A DNA stretch of 64,000 nucleotides from Mycobacterium sp. KBS0706 (GCF_005938675.2 NZ_VCCH02000017.1:1-64000), one strand, 5' to 3'. Shown: positions 1-8,966, counted from the first letter of the stretch. Numbers and translations are program-made. The notes: generated by a model from the sequence alone, not told the origin.

Positions 1-40
1 ATGGTGTAGGGGAGGCTACAGAGTAACCGCCACCATCCGG

Positions 41-859
41 TCAGCCGTTCACGGGAATGACCGATCCCTGGTAGCGCTCGCGGATGAACTTCGCGACCGC
101 CGGCGAGGTCAGGAGCTCCGCCAGCCGCTTGATCCGCGGGTCATCCGCCAGCTTCGGCGTGGTCACCAGGATGTTGGCGTAGGGGTTGTTCTCGGCCTTC
201 TCCAGCCCCAGCGCATCCTTGGCCGGGCTGAGGCCGGCCTCGAGCGCGTAGTTGCCGTTGATCACCGCCAGGTCGACGTCGTCCAGCGCCCGCGGCAGCA
301 GCGCCGATTCGACCTCCAGCACCGTCAGGTGCTTCGGGTTGTCGGCGATGTCGTTCGGCGTCGCCAGCTGCTTGTCCGGCTCGGCGAAGCCGTCCTTCAG
401 CCGGATCAGCTTCTGGTCCTGCAGCAGGTAGAGGGCCCGGCTGAGATTGGTGACGTTGTTCGGCACCGCCACGGTGCCGCCGTCCTTCACCTCGGCGAAG
501 CTCTTGGCCTTGCGGGAATAGACCCCCAGCGGCTCGATATGCACCGTGGCGGCGACGGCGAAGGTCTCGCCCAGCGCCTGCTCCTGCGAGCGCAGATAGG
601 GCAGGTGCTGGAAGTAGTTGGCGTCAACGTCGCCATGCGCCAGCAGCTCGTTCGGGTTCACCGCGGTCGACAGCTCGACGATGTCGAGCTTCAGGTCGGG
701 CGCCCGGCTCTGCACGAAGGCCAGGATCTCGGCATGCGGCACGGCGTCGGCGGCGACCTTCAGCGGCGCGTCCTGCGCCAGGGCGGCGCCGGCGAAGGCA
801 AAGGGCAAGGCGGCAGCGATCGCCGCCCGCGCCAGGCGGGCGGTCAGGGTATGGATCAT
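41..859 (-). CDS. metQ: MetQ/NlpA-family ABC substrate-binding protein
   Basis: A 272-aa periplasmic binding protein of the MetQ (NlpA) family, which delivers methionine or related organosulfur compounds to a MetNI-type ABC importer. Family blocks are clear: the ANYFQHLPYL stretch, PNNVTNLSRALYLLQ, an AVINGNYALEAGL block and NPYANILVTTP near the C-terminus. The start at 859 gives a Sec signal peptide (basic MIHTLTARLARA, hydrophobic core, cleavage near ALA-QD). An upstream in-frame start would add a proline-rich tail in front of the signal and is less likely. There is no lipobox cysteine, although many family members are lipoproteins. It follows a 2OG-Fe(II) oxygenase by 34 bp on the same strand. 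No MetN or MetI is visible before the left edge. Substrate is inferred from family only. Confidence 0.85.
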   Translation of the reverse strand: MIHTLTARLARAAIAAALPFAFAGAALAQDAPLKVAADAVPHAEILAFVQSRAPDLKLDIVELSTAVNPNELLAHGDVDANYFQHLPYLRSQEQALGETFAVAATVHIEPLGVYSRKAKSFAEVKDGGTVAVPNNVTNLSRALYLLQDQKLIRLKDGFAEPDKQLATPNDIADNPKHLTVLEVESALLPRALDDVDLAVINGNYALEAGLSPAKDALGLEKAENNPYANILVTTPKLADDPRIKRLAELLTSPAVAKFIRERYQGSVIPVNG

Positions 860-893
860 GAGGGACCTGTGAGTTTCGGGTGGCGCGGCGTGT

Positions 894-1919
894 TCAGGCG
901 GTGGCGGCTTGGGCGGCCAGGACGTCGGCATAGTGGCGCTGGGCCACGTCGGGGTGCGAGCGCAGCCGGCCCTTCAGGTAGTTCGGGCCGACATCGTGGA
1001 ACAGCGGGTTCTGCGGGTCGCTGGCCGGGCCGCGCGCCTCCGCCGCCAGGGCCGGCGGCAGGTCGAGCAGCGGCACGGTGGCATCGAGCCGGGCGCCGAG
1101 GAAGAAGGCGACCGACAGCCGGTCGGTGCCGGCCGGCGGCGTGATCATCCGGTGCACCGTGGCGCGGAGATAGCCGTTGGTGGCCAGCTCCAGCAGCTCG
1201 CCGATATTGACCACGAAGGTGCCGGGCACCGGCTCGGCGTCGATCCAGCGGCCGTCCTCGCCCTCGACCTGCAGGCCGCGCTGGGTGTCCTGCAGCAGCA
1301 GGGTCAGGAACCCGGAATCCTTGTGCGCGCCGACGCCCTGGCTGCTGCCGGTGGCCTCGCGGCCGGGGTAGCGGATGATCTTGATGTGCTGGTTCGGCGT
1401 GTCGCCATAGATCGGCTCCAGCGCGTCCCCGGCCTGGCCCAGCGCCGCGGCGAAGGCCTCGAGCAGGCGGATCGCCACCCGGGTCAGCTCCGCCTGCCAG
1501 CGCAGCAGCGCGGCCTTCAGCTCCGGCTGCGCCGCCGGCCACTGGTTCGGGCCCTGCAGCCGCAGCCAGGGCGGCACGCCCGGCCCCTGCGGGATCACCG
1601 CCCGCTCCGCCCTGATGTCGAACTGCTCGCGCCAGTCCGGCTCGCCGCGCGTCCGCTCCCACGCCGCGCGGGTGTAGCCGCGGAAATGCGGCGAATGCAC
1701 CATCTCGATCGCCAGCTTGTCGGCCTCGGGCAGGGCGAAGAAGCGGCGCGCCTCGGCCTTCACCTGCGCCACCAGCGCCTCCGGCACGCCATGTCCGCTG
1801 AGATAGAAGAAGCCGACATCCCGGGCCGCCGCACGCAGCTGGTCCAGGAAGGCCCGGCGCGCCGCCGGGCCGGCATCGAGCCGGGACAGGTCGAGCAGCG
1901 GCAAAGCGAGGGTGGTCAT
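894..1919 (-). CDS. 2OG-Fe(II) oxygenase, isopenicillin N synthase-like
   Basis: A 341-aa non-haem iron, 2-oxoglutarate-dependent dioxygenase of the isopenicillin N synthase/flavonol synthase fold. The N-terminal DIOX_N region (VGFFYLSGHGVP, about 35-46) is followed by the jelly roll with iron ligands H199 and D201 (GAHKDSGF) and H256 (ATVHRM), and the 2OG-binding R267-x-S269 (DRLSVAFF). The start at 1919 gives MTTLALPLLDLS, matching where family members begin; a start 33 bp upstream is possible. It is first in an apparent two-gene operon with the MetQ-like protein, so its substrate may be a compound imported by that system. That link is inference from neighbourhood only. Confidence 0.85.
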   Translation of the reverse strand: MTTLALPLLDLSRLDAGPAARRAFLDQLRAAARDVGFFYLSGHGVPEALVAQVKAEARRFFALPEADKLAIEMVHSPHFRGYTRAAWERTRGEPDWREQFDIRAERAVIPQGPGVPPWLRLQGPNQWPAAQPELKAALLRWQAELTRVAIRLLEAFAAALGQAGDALEPIYGDTPNQHIKIIRYPGREATGSSQGVGAHKDSGFLTLLLQDTQRGLQVEGEDGRWIDAEPVPGTFVVNIGELLELATNGYLRATVHRMITPPAGTDRLSVAFFLGARLDATVPLLDLPPALAAEARGPASDPQNPLFHDVGPNYLKGRLRSHPDVAQRHYADVLAAQAATA

Positions 1920-1995
1920 GGCAGGCCTCGGGCAGACAGAACGGCGCAGCAATGCACCGCTTGATAATTCACATATCTTTTCTGCATCGTGATTT

Positions 1996-2013
1996 ATACA
2001 ACAAAATATGTAT
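1996..2013. promoter_or_regulatory. AT-rich inverted repeat upstream of the oxygenase-metQ operon
   Basis: The stretch 1960-2025 is unusually AT-rich for this genome and lies directly upstream of the minus-strand operon starting at 1919. Within it, arms ATACA (1996-2000) and TGTAT (2009-2013) form a short dyad. It probably contains the operon promoter and may bind a regulator, but no regulator can be named and no clean -35/-10 pair was found. Confidence 0.3.
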
Positions 2014-2027
2014 GCAATAATGAATCC

Positions 2028-2109
2028 GTCATGGCGAGGAGCGAAGCGACGTGGCCATCCAGAGGACGGTGACGCTGGATGGCCGCGCCCCTGCGGGGCT
2101 CGCCATGAC
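2028..2109. repeat. Palindromic intergenic repeat (two nested stems)
   Basis: An 82-bp element between divergent genes. The outer arms GTCATGGCGAG (2028-2038) and CTCGCCATGAC (2099-2109) are perfect 11-bp complements. The inner arms GGCCATCCAG (2053-2062) and CTGGATGGCC (2075-2084) are perfect 10-bp complements. It resembles the dispersed intergenic palindromes common in alphaproteobacterial chromosomes. No second copy was recognised in this window. Confidence 0.75.
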
Positions 2110-2123
2110 CAAAGGGATTGGGT

Positions 2124-2957
2124 CTAGCCGCGCCTCTTCGGCAGCACCGTCAGGTCCGGCGGCGGCGGGGTCGGCCGCAGGCTCTCATAGGCCAGCCGCA
2201 CCGCCGCGGCGCCGTGGAGGCGCTCCAACCGCCGCACGGTGAAATGGGCGCGGGCCAGGCGCCGGAAATGCTCCAGGAAAGCCAGGTTGACCGTGGCGCC
2301 GGCGGCGGCGCCCAGCACCGGCGCGGCCTGGGCCGACAGCTTCAGCAGCACCGGGCCGCTGAACCGGGCGGCGACCATCGAGACCAGCCGCGGCATCACC
2401 ATGGCGGTCGCGTTCGGCACCACCCGGGCGAGCGCGATCCGCGTCGCCAGATAGCCGGTCTCGACCGCGTCGTCGGATGGGTCCGGCCGGCCCAGGGCGA
2501 AGACCTTCAGGCATTCGATCGCGGTCTCGGGGCTGGACGGATCCTCCCCCGCCGCCGCGGCCTCGGCCGCGATCTGGCGCAGCAGCAGGGCGGTGGAGAC
2601 CGGCAGCTCCAGCAGCGTGCCGGGCAGGCCGAAGCCGCCGCCGGCGGCGCCGCTGGCCGCCGCCAGGCCGCGATGCAGCCAGGCCTCGGGCCCACGCGGC
2701 ACCCGGTGGCCGGGGCGGCTGCGCAGCGCCGCCTTCAGCGCCGTCGTCAACGCGCGGCGGACGGCATCGTCCAGCACGGATTGCACCCCGGCCGGCAGGT
2801 TGCGCTTCAGCGCCTCGACCGGCGTCCCCGCCAGGGCCGACAGCCTGGCCACCAGCGTGTCGTGGTCGAGCACCGCCTTCGCCGCGGCCAGCTCGGCCAT
2901 GGCGTCGGGCGGCAGGGGCAAGGGGACGGGCAGCGCTGCGGCGGTCGTCATACGCAT
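2124..2957 (-). CDS. EcsC family protein
   Basis: A 277-aa protein resembling the EcsC family (named after a Bacillus protein of unclear function encoded near an ABC transporter). The recognisable part is a glycine/alanine-rich amphipathic core (GLPGTLLELPVSTALLLRQI, about 125-145) followed by helices with a conserved ECLKVFALG. The hydrophobic stretches suggest membrane association rather than a clean multi-pass topology. Start at 2957 (MRMTT) or 2951 (MTT); both are close to the divergent cobB start. No operon partner. The molecular role of the family is not established. Confidence 0.65.
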   Translation of the reverse strand: MRMTTAAALPVPLPLPPDAMAELAAAKAVLDHDTLVARLSALAGTPVEALKRNLPAGVQSVLDDAVRRALTTALKAALRSRPGHRVPRGPEAWLHRGLAAASGAAGGGFGLPGTLLELPVSTALLLRQIAAEAAAAGEDPSSPETAIECLKVFALGRPDPSDDAVETGYLATRIALARVVPNATAMVMPRLVSMVAARFSGPVLLKLSAQAAPVLGAAAGATVNLAFLEHFRRLARAHFTVRRLERLHGAAAVRLAYESLRPTPPPPDLTVLPKRRG

Positions 2958-3026
2958 CAGATTGGGACCCGCGGCGCGTCGACAAGGGCCGTTGAGCCCC
3001 GGCCCTGCCGCCTTCATCATCGACGC

Positions 3027-3761
3027 ATGAGACGAATCGAGCCCGGCGATCCGATCGTGATCCTGACCGGGGCCGGCATCTCGAAGGAGAGCGGCCTCGA
3101 CACCTTCCGCGACGCCGGCGGGGTGTGGACCCGCGTCCGGCTGGAGGATGTGGCCACGCCCGAGGCGTTCGAGCGCGATCCGGATCGCGTGCACGGCTTC
3201 TACAACGCCCGCCGCCGCACCCTCGCCGACCCGGCGGTGCAGCCGAACGCAGCGCATGCGGCGCTGGCGCGGCTGGAGCGCGACTGGCCGGGCCCGGTGC
3301 TGCTGGTCACCCAGAATGTCGACGACCTGCACGAGCGCGGCGGCAGCCGCCGGCCGGTCCATATGCACGGGCAGCTGAACCGCGCCCGCTGCCTGTCCTG
3401 CGGCGCCGGCCATCCCTGGACGGAAGACCTGTCGGTCGACACCCCCTGCCCCGGCTGCGGCGAGGCCGGCGGGATGCGGCCGGACGTGGTCTGGTTCGGC
3501 GAGATGCCGCTGGCGATGGACGAGATCGAGGCGGCGCTGGCCGGCTGCCGCCTGTTCGTGTCGATCGGCACCTCCGGCACCGTCTACCCGGCCGCCGCCT
3601 TTGTTCACCAGGCGCTGGACGCCGGCGCCCTGACGGTCGAGCTGAACCTGGAGCCCGGCGAGGGCTCCGGCCTGTTCCACATCCGCCGCCACGGCCCGGC
3701 GACCCGGCTGGTGCCGGCGCTGGTCGAGGCGCTGCTGGCGGGCGAATTCCCGAAGCGCTGA
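3027..3761 (+). CDS. cobB: Sirtuin NAD-dependent protein deacylase CobB
   Basis: A 244-aa class III sirtuin that removes acyl groups from lysines using NAD+, yielding nicotinamide and O-acyl-ADP-ribose. Seen: the NAD-binding GAGISKESGLDTFRD (15-29), TQNVDDLH (95-102), catalytic H114 in VHMHGQL, a zinc-ribbon with C122/C125 and C141/C144, and SIGTSGTVYPA in the Rossmann half. Y59-x-x-R62 (FYNARRR) matches the pair that gives E. coli CobB and SIRT5 desuccinylase/demalonylase activity, so acidic acyl groups are plausible substrates. Start ATG 3027 begins just before the conserved strand. It stands alone, divergent from the EcsC gene. Confidence 0.93.
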   Translation: MRRIEPGDPIVILTGAGISKESGLDTFRDAGGVWTRVRLEDVATPEAFERDPDRVHGFYNARRRTLADPAVQPNAAHAALARLERDWPGPVLLVTQNVDDLHERGGSRRPVHMHGQLNRARCLSCGAGHPWTEDLSVDTPCPGCGEAGGMRPDVVWFGEMPLAMDEIEAALAGCRLFVSIGTSGTVYPAAAFVHQALDAGALTVELNLEPGEGSGLFHIRRHGPATRLVPALVEALLAGEFPKR

Positions 3762-3857
3762 CGGCGACCGCGCCGTCACCAAAACTTCATCGGCCCGTCA
3801 CCCGGCCATCGCCGAGCCGGCGGAGGATCCCGCGTCCATCCCAGCAGGATCTCCGCC

Positions 3858-5825
3858 ATGACCAAGCGCCTCCGCGCCCGGCGCCGCCTCGCCGGCCTGC
3901 CCGCCGGCCGCTACGCCACCACCGACAAGGGCCGGGTCGTCCGGCGCAGCGCCGCGGTCGAGGCCCCGCCGCTGTCGGCCCTGGTACAGGCCAGCCTGTC
4001 GCGCCGCGGCCTGCTGCTGGGCTCCGCCGCCACCGTCGCAGCCCTGGCCCTGCCCGGCGGGCGCGCCGAGGCCGCCGAAAGCAGCGCGAGCTTCGCCGAG
4101 CTGGCGCGGGTGATGGACGACCGCGACCACATCGCCGCCGGCTATGACCGCAAGGTGCTGATCCGCTGGGGCGACAAGCTGCTGCCCGAGGCGCCAGAGT
4201 TCGACCCCGCCGCCATGAGTGCGGCGGCGGCCGAACGGCAGTTCGGCATGAACAACGACCTGCTGGTCTATCTGCCGCTGCCGATCGGGTCCGACCGCTC
4301 CGACCACGGGCTGCTGTTCGTCAACCACGAATACCCGAACCCGCAGCTGATGTGGCCGGGCCTGACCGAGGACGACGCCGGCGAAAAGCTGACCGAGGCG
4401 CAGGTCGCGGTCACCATGGCCGCGATCGGCTGCTCGGTGATCGAGGTGCGGGACGACGGCACGGGCTGGCAGGTGGTGCCCGGCAGCCGCTACGCCCGCC
4501 GGATCACGCCGGCGACGCCGATCCGGATCGCCGGCCCCGCCGCCGGCCACCCGCTGATGCGCACGACCGCGGATCCCGAGGGCCGCACGGTCCTCGGCAC
4601 CTTCGACAACTGCAATGGCGGCATGACGCCCTGGGGCACGGTGCTGTCCTGCGAGGAGGGCTTCGACGGCTGGTTCGGCGGCGACCCGACCAAGTCCGAG
4701 CACGCGAAGCTGCTTGCCCGCTACGGCGCCGACGAGGCCGAGGACAGCTATGGCTGGGGCCGGTTCCACGACCGCTTCCACTACGAGCGCGAGCCGAACG
4801 AGGCGCACCGCTTCGACTGGGTGGTGGAGATCGACCCCTACGACCCCGGGGCGCAGCCGGTGAAGCGCACCGCGCTGGGCCGCATGGCGCATGAGAATGC
4901 CGGCTGCGTCGTCGCGCCGGACGGCCGCGTGGTGGTCTACATGGCCGACGACCATGATTTCGACTACCTGTACAAATTCGTCACGGCGAAACCGTGGAAC
5001 CCGCAGGACCGCGCCGCCAACCGCGACCTGCTGGACGAGGGCACGCTGCATGTCGCCCGGTTCAACCCCGACCACACGCTGGACTGGCTGCCGCTGGTCC
5101 AGGGCGAGGGCAGGCTGACCGCCGAGAACGGCTTCGCCAGCCAGGGCGACGTGGCGATCAAGACCCGCCTGGCCGCCGACCTGGCCGGGGCCACGCCGAT
5201 GGACAATCCCGAAGGCTTCACGGTCAACCCGGTCACGGGCAAGATCTATGTCGCCCTGACCGAGAACGAGGACATCGAGGCGGGGCAGATCAACGCCGCC
5301 AATCCGCGGGCGCCGAACCCCGAGGGCCATGTGCTGGAACTGGTGCCGCCCGGCGCCGAAGGCCGCATCGACCACGCCGCCGCCCACTACGGCTGGGACA
5401 TCTTCATCCTGTGCGGCGACCCGGCGAAGCCCGAGGCCCAGGCGCGCTATCACCCCGACACCTCGGCCAATGGCTGGTTCACCGACCCCGACAACATCGC
5501 CTTCGACCCGGCCGGGCGGATGTATGTCTGCACCGACGGCCCGCCGGATGCCGGCTTCAACGACGCGCTCTACGTCCTCGACACCGAGGGGCCGGGCCGG
5601 GCGCTGCCGAAGCTGTTCTATTCGCCGCCGCGCGGGTCGGAATGCAGCAGCCCCTGCTTCACCCCGGACGGCCGCACGCTGTTCCTGTCGGTGCAGCATC
5701 CGGGCGAGGATTCCGAGACGCTGGACGCCGTGACCACGCGCTGGCCGGATTTCCGCGAGGGCGTGCCGCCCCGGCCCTCGGTGATCGTGATCCGGCGGAC
5801 CGATGGCGGCCACATAGGGACCTGA
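3858..5825 (+). CDS. PhoX family alkaline phosphatase (DUF839), Tat-exported
   Basis: A 655-aa PhoX-type phosphatase, expected to hydrolyse phosphomonoesters in the periplasm using Ca/Fe cofactors. The twin-arginine signal SRRGLLLGSAATVAALAL (48-65) follows a 46-residue N-terminal extension and is cleaved near AEA-AE (about 72). The body carries PhoX blocks such as LLFVNHEYPNP, DNCNGGMTPWGTVLSCEE, GRMAHENAGCVV, MDNPEGFTVNP, and the C-terminal DNIAFDPAGRMYVCTDG. Length fits the family. The gene is monocistronic; no Pho box was identified upstream. The folded-state export is consistent with metal loading in the cytoplasm. Confidence 0.92.
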   Translation: MTKRLRARRRLAGLPAGRYATTDKGRVVRRSAAVEAPPLSALVQASLSRRGLLLGSAATVAALALPGGRAEAAESSASFAELARVMDDRDHIAAGYDRKVLIRWGDKLLPEAPEFDPAAMSAAAAERQFGMNNDLLVYLPLPIGSDRSDHGLLFVNHEYPNPQLMWPGLTEDDAGEKLTEAQVAVTMAAIGCSVIEVRDDGTGWQVVPGSRYARRITPATPIRIAGPAAGHPLMRTTADPEGRTVLGTFDNCNGGMTPWGTVLSCEEGFDGWFGGDPTKSEHAKLLARYGADEAEDSYGWGRFHDRFHYEREPNEAHRFDWVVEIDPYDPGAQPVKRTALGRMAHENAGCVVAPDGRVVVYMADDHDFDYLYKFVTAKPWNPQDRAANRDLLDEGTLHVARFNPDHTLDWLPLVQGEGRLTAENGFASQGDVAIKTRLAADLAGATPMDNPEGFTVNPVTGKIYVALTENEDIEAGQINAANPRAPNPEGHVLELVPPGAEGRIDHAAAHYGWDIFILCGDPAKPEAQARYHPDTSANGWFTDPDNIAFDPAGRMYVCTDGPPDAGFNDALYVLDTEGPGRALPKLFYSPPRGSECSSPCFTPDGRTLFLSVQHPGEDSETLDAVTTRWPDFREGVPPRPSVIVIRRTDGGHIGT

Positions 5826-5919
5826 CAGGAGTTCCCTCCGCCCGCCCCGCGGCCGGCGCATCGGTGACCGGACATCGCCGATGCTTGGCCGCGGCCTGCG
5901 AACGGCCTAGACCGGTCGC

Positions 5920-6528
5920 ATGGCAATGGCGGCGACGGATGATCTGGCGGCGGTGGTGGCGGCGGCGCGGGCCTGCCGGATCTGCGCCGGGCGGTGGCCG
6001 CATGCGCCGCGCCCGGTGCTGCGCGCGACCACGACCGCGCGCCTGCTGATCGTCGGCCAGGCGCCCGGTGCGCGGGTGCAGGCCTCCGGCCTGTCCTGGA
6101 CCGACGCCAGCGGCGACCGGCTGCGGCAATGGCTCGGCCTCGACCGCGACGCCTTCTACGACGAGGACCGGGTGGCGCTGGTGTCGATGGGCTTCTGCTT
6201 CCCCGGCACCGATCCGAAGGGCGGCGACTATCCGCCGCCGCGGATCTGCGCCGATACTTGGCACCCGCGGCTGCGGCCGCTCTTGCCCGGGATCCGGCTG
6301 ACCCTGCTGGTGGGCGGCCTGGCCCAGGCCTATTACCTCGGCCAGCGGCGGCAGCCGAGCGTGGCGCAGACGGTGGCCGCCTGGCGCGATTGCCTGCCCG
6401 ATTTCCTGCCGCTGCCGCATCCGAGCTGGCGCAACACCGGCTGGCTGAAGCGCAACCCGTGGTTCGAGGCGGAGCTTCTGCCGGTGCTGCGGGCCAGGAC
6501 CGCGGCCGCGCTGGCGGGCGACGCCTGA
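5920..6528 (+). CDS. Uracil-DNA glycosylase family protein
   Basis: A 202-aa protein of the uracil-DNA glycosylase-like fold. Motif 1 is GQAPG (46-50) and the C-terminal motif is PHPSWRN, as in COG1573-like members that excise uracil from DNA. A CRIC pair (C19, C22) at the N-terminus recalls the iron-sulfur families 4/5, but the other cluster cysteines are not in the classical arrangement, so cluster binding is uncertain. Its stop overlaps or nearly abuts the following AI-2E transporter gene (TGATG at 6526-6530), suggesting co-transcription. Confidence 0.75.
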   Translation: MAMAATDDLAAVVAAARACRICAGRWPHAPRPVLRATTTARLLIVGQAPGARVQASGLSWTDASGDRLRQWLGLDRDAFYDEDRVALVSMGFCFPGTDPKGGDYPPPRICADTWHPRLRPLLPGIRLTLLVGGLAQAYYLGQRRQPSVAQTVAAWRDCLPDFLPLPHPSWRNTGWLKRNPWFEAELLPVLRARTAAALAGDA

Positions 6529-6563
6529 TGGCCGCCGCGCCCCCGTCACTCCAGGACCAGCCC

Positions 6564-7649
6564 ATGACTATCGATCCCGCCCATGGGCGCAACGGCGACG
6601 ACCATGTCCCGGAGATGCCGCTGCCGCAGGACCCGAAGACGGTGTTCCTCGGCATCCTGTGCCTGCTGGCGCTGACGGCCGCGCTGTATGTCGCGCGCGA
6701 CCTGGTCCTGCCGGTCGTGCTGGCCGTGGTGCTGAAGCTGCTGCTGCAGCCGCTGGTCCGGCTGCTGGAGAAGGGGCGGATCCCGCGCGCAGCCGGGGCC
6801 ATCGCCGCCATCCTGCTGCTGCTGGCGATCTTCGCCGGCATCGGCGCGCTGCTGACCAGCCCGGCCGCCGAATGGGCCGGCAACCTGTCGAACGAATGGG
6901 CGGCGCTGCAGGCCAAGTTCGCCTTCATCGCCGACCCGCTGCACCAGCTGCAGGAACGGCTGGCGCAGATGGGCGTGCATTTCGGCGGCGCCGGCACGCT
7001 GCTGGAGCATCCGACCGACATCGTCACCGCCGTCTTCGCCGGCACCAGCACCGTCGCCTCGCACCTGTTCGAGACGCTGCTGATCCTGTTCTACCTGCTG
7101 GTGTTCGGCGACATCTTCCTGCGCCGCTTCGTCGAGATCCTGCCCAATTTCGAGGAGAAGCGGGAGGCGGTGGCGATCTCGCTGCGGATCGAGCACGATT
7201 TGTCCGCCTATCTGCTGACCGTCACCGTGATCAACGCCGTGGTCGGCGTCGCCACGGCGCTGGTGATGTGGGCCTGCGGCATCCCGGCGCCGGTGCTGTG
7301 GGGTGCCGTCGCCTTCTGCCTGAACTTCGTGCCGATCCTGGGCCCGTTCTTCGGCGTGGCGCTGTTCCTGGCGGTCGGGCTGGTGGCCGACGGCCCGACC
7401 TGGATCGCGCTCCTGCCGGCGGCGCTGTATCTCGGCATCCATGTCGCCGAGGGCGAATGGATCACACCGATGGTACTGGCGCGGCGCTTCACCATCAACC
7501 CGGTGGCGGTGATCCTGGCCCTGATCTTCTGGTACTGGATGTGGGGCGTGCCCGGCGCCATCCTGGCGGTGCCGATGCTGGCCATCACCAAGATCGTCTG
7601 CGACCGCCTGCGCCCGCTGCGCGCCCTCGGCCACCTGCTGGAGGGGTGA
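6564..7649 (+). CDS. AI-2E family transporter (PerM/YdiK-like)
   Basis: A 361-aa inner-membrane protein of the AI-2 exporter family (PF01594). Seven or eight hydrophobic segments are evident: two near 25-70 (VFLGILCLLALTAALYVA and following), one at about 75-95, a cytoplasmic region with the ERLAQMG helix, then a C-terminal block with NFVPILGPFFGV and a GVPGAILAVPMLA loop typical of the family. The ATG at 6564 has AGGA 9 bp upstream. The ATG at 6528, overlapping the preceding stop, would add 12 residues. Family members export diverse small molecules; autoinducer-2 itself is only a namesake here. Confidence 0.85.
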   Translation: MTIDPAHGRNGDDHVPEMPLPQDPKTVFLGILCLLALTAALYVARDLVLPVVLAVVLKLLLQPLVRLLEKGRIPRAAGAIAAILLLLAIFAGIGALLTSPAAEWAGNLSNEWAALQAKFAFIADPLHQLQERLAQMGVHFGGAGTLLEHPTDIVTAVFAGTSTVASHLFETLLILFYLLVFGDIFLRRFVEILPNFEEKREAVAISLRIEHDLSAYLLTVTVINAVVGVATALVMWACGIPAPVLWGAVAFCLNFVPILGPFFGVALFLAVGLVADGPTWIALLPAALYLGIHVAEGEWITPMVLARRFTINPVAVILALIFWYWMWGVPGAILAVPMLAITKIVCDRLRPLRALGHLLEG

Positions 7650-7668
7650 GAGCCCGGGCTCGGACGCC

Positions 7669-8088
7669 TCAGCCCTCCCCGTCCGCCTCGCGCTCCAGCG
7701 CCTCCATGTCGTCGTCGGAGAAGCCGAAATGGTGGCCGATCTCGTGGATCAGCACGTGGCGGACGACATGGCCGAGATCCTCGCCGGTCTCGCACCAGTA
7801 ATCCAGGATCGGCCGGCGGTAGAGGAAGATCATGTCCGGCCGGGTCGCGATCGCGAAGGTCTTCTGCCCGAACGGCGTACCGGTGTAGAGGCCGAGCAGG
7901 TCGAACGGGCTCTCCAGCCCCATCTCGTCCAGCACCTCGTCATCCGGGAAGTCGACGACCTGGATGGCAACGCCGCGGACCATGGCCCGCAGCCGCGCCG
8001 GAACCCGCTCGAACCCCTCTTCCGCCAGCTCGATCAGGTCGTCGATCGACGGCGGCTCGGCCAAGCCCGGCTTCGGGATTGTGCTCAT
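7669..8088 (-). CDS. Small zincin-like metallopeptidase
   Basis: A 139-aa protein of the alphaproteobacterial acetyltransferase-adjacent metallopeptidase family (COG3824). The zinc motif HEIGHHFGFSDDDME (115-129) contains HExxH with a downstream acidic residue, and RPDMIFLYRRPILDYW is the conserved strand before it. Cytoplasmic, with no signal. Its ATG overlaps the TGA of the upstream SDR gene (ATGA, 8085-8088), so the two are translationally coupled. The substrate of the family is unknown. Confidence 0.8.
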   Translation of the reverse strand: MSTIPKPGLAEPPSIDDLIELAEEGFERVPARLRAMVRGVAIQVVDFPDDEVLDEMGLESPFDLLGLYTGTPFGQKTFAIATRPDMIFLYRRPILDYWCETGEDLGHVVRHVLIHEIGHHFGFSDDDMEALEREADGEG

Positions 8089-8861
8089 CGCGGCGCCAGC
8101 CGCACTGCGCCGTCGAGGCGGATCACCGAACCGTTCAGCATCTCGTTGGCGGCGATGTGCAGGACCAGCTGCGCGAACTCCTCCGGCCGGCCCAGGCGTT
8201 GCGGGAACAGGGTGGTGGCGATCAGGCTGTCCTGGACCTGCTGCGGCATGGCCTCGATCATCGGCGTGCCGATCAGCCCCGGCGCCACCGTCATCACCCG
8301 GATGCCGCTCTTGGCCAGGTCGCGCGCCGCCGGCAGGGTCAGCCCGACCACCCCGCCCTTGGAGGCGGAATAGGCGACCTGACCGACCTGGCCTTCATAG
8401 GCGGCGACCGAGGCGGTGGCGACGAACAGGCCGCGCTCGCCGGAGGCGCTGGCCGCCTCCGGCAGCGGATCCTCCGCCGCCATGGCGGCGGCGGTCAGGC
8501 GCAGCAGGTGGAAGGTGCCGAGCAGGTTGACCCGGATCACGCGCTCGAACAGCGCCGGGTCGTGCGGGCCGTCGCGGCCGACCAGCCGGGCGCCCGGGGC
8601 GATGCCGGCACAGGCCACGGCGATCCGCGCCGTGCCATGCGCCGCCCGCGCCTGCGCCAGCGCCGCCGTCACGGATTCGCCGTCGCCGACATCGCAGGCC
8701 ACGGCCAGGCCGCCGATCTCGCCCGCCACCGCTTCGGCCGCGTCGCGGTTGAGGTCGAGCAGCGCCACCTTGGCGCCCGCCGCAGCCAGGGCCCGGGCGG
8801 TCGCCGCCCCCATGCCCGACCCCGCCCCGGTGACCACCGCCGCCAGACCCTCGACCTTCAT
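8085..8861 (-). CDS. SDR oxidoreductase, 3-hydroxyacyl-CoA dehydrogenase type 2 (HSD10-like)
   Basis: A 258-aa classical short-chain dehydrogenase. TGAGSGMG (11-18) binds NAD, LLDLN ends in the aspartate that favours NAD over NADP, ACAG is the active-site asparagine region, and the YSASKGG motif supplies catalytic Tyr/Lys. The run GIRVMTVAPGLIGTPM and the pattern around it resemble HSD17B10-type 3-hydroxyacyl-CoA dehydrogenases, implying oxidation of short/branched 3-hydroxyacyl-CoA. GGAGG lies five bases before ATG 8861, which is why this start is preferred to the GTG at 8873. Coupled to the zincin gene downstream. Confidence 0.87.
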   Translation of the reverse strand: MKVEGLAAVVTGAGSGMGAATARALAAAGAKVALLDLNRDAAEAVAGEIGGLAVACDVGDGESVTAALAQARAAHGTARIAVACAGIAPGARLVGRDGPHDPALFERVIRVNLLGTFHLLRLTAAAMAAEDPLPEAASASGERGLFVATASVAAYEGQVGQVAYSASKGGVVGLTLPAARDLAKSGIRVMTVAPGLIGTPMIEAMPQQVQDSLIATTLFPQRLGRPEEFAQLVLHIAANEMLNGSVIRLDGAVRLAPR

Positions 8862-8966
8862 TTCATCCTCCACCCGAAACTCGTGCCCCTGGGTAGCAGA
8901 TCGCCGGTCCGGTTGCGACCGGGCCGAACGCCGCTATGCTTGGCGGATCGATAAGGGAGGAAAGCC

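Noticed and set aside
2118-3026. Upstream extension of the CobB frame through the EcsC gene
   Set aside because: It is antisense to EcsC and lacks any domain. The sirtuin fold starts at ATG 3027.
3798-5861. Long minus-strand frame antisense to phoX
   Set aside because: A GC-rich shadow frame with no domain. PhoX on the plus strand has a Tat signal and conserved blocks.
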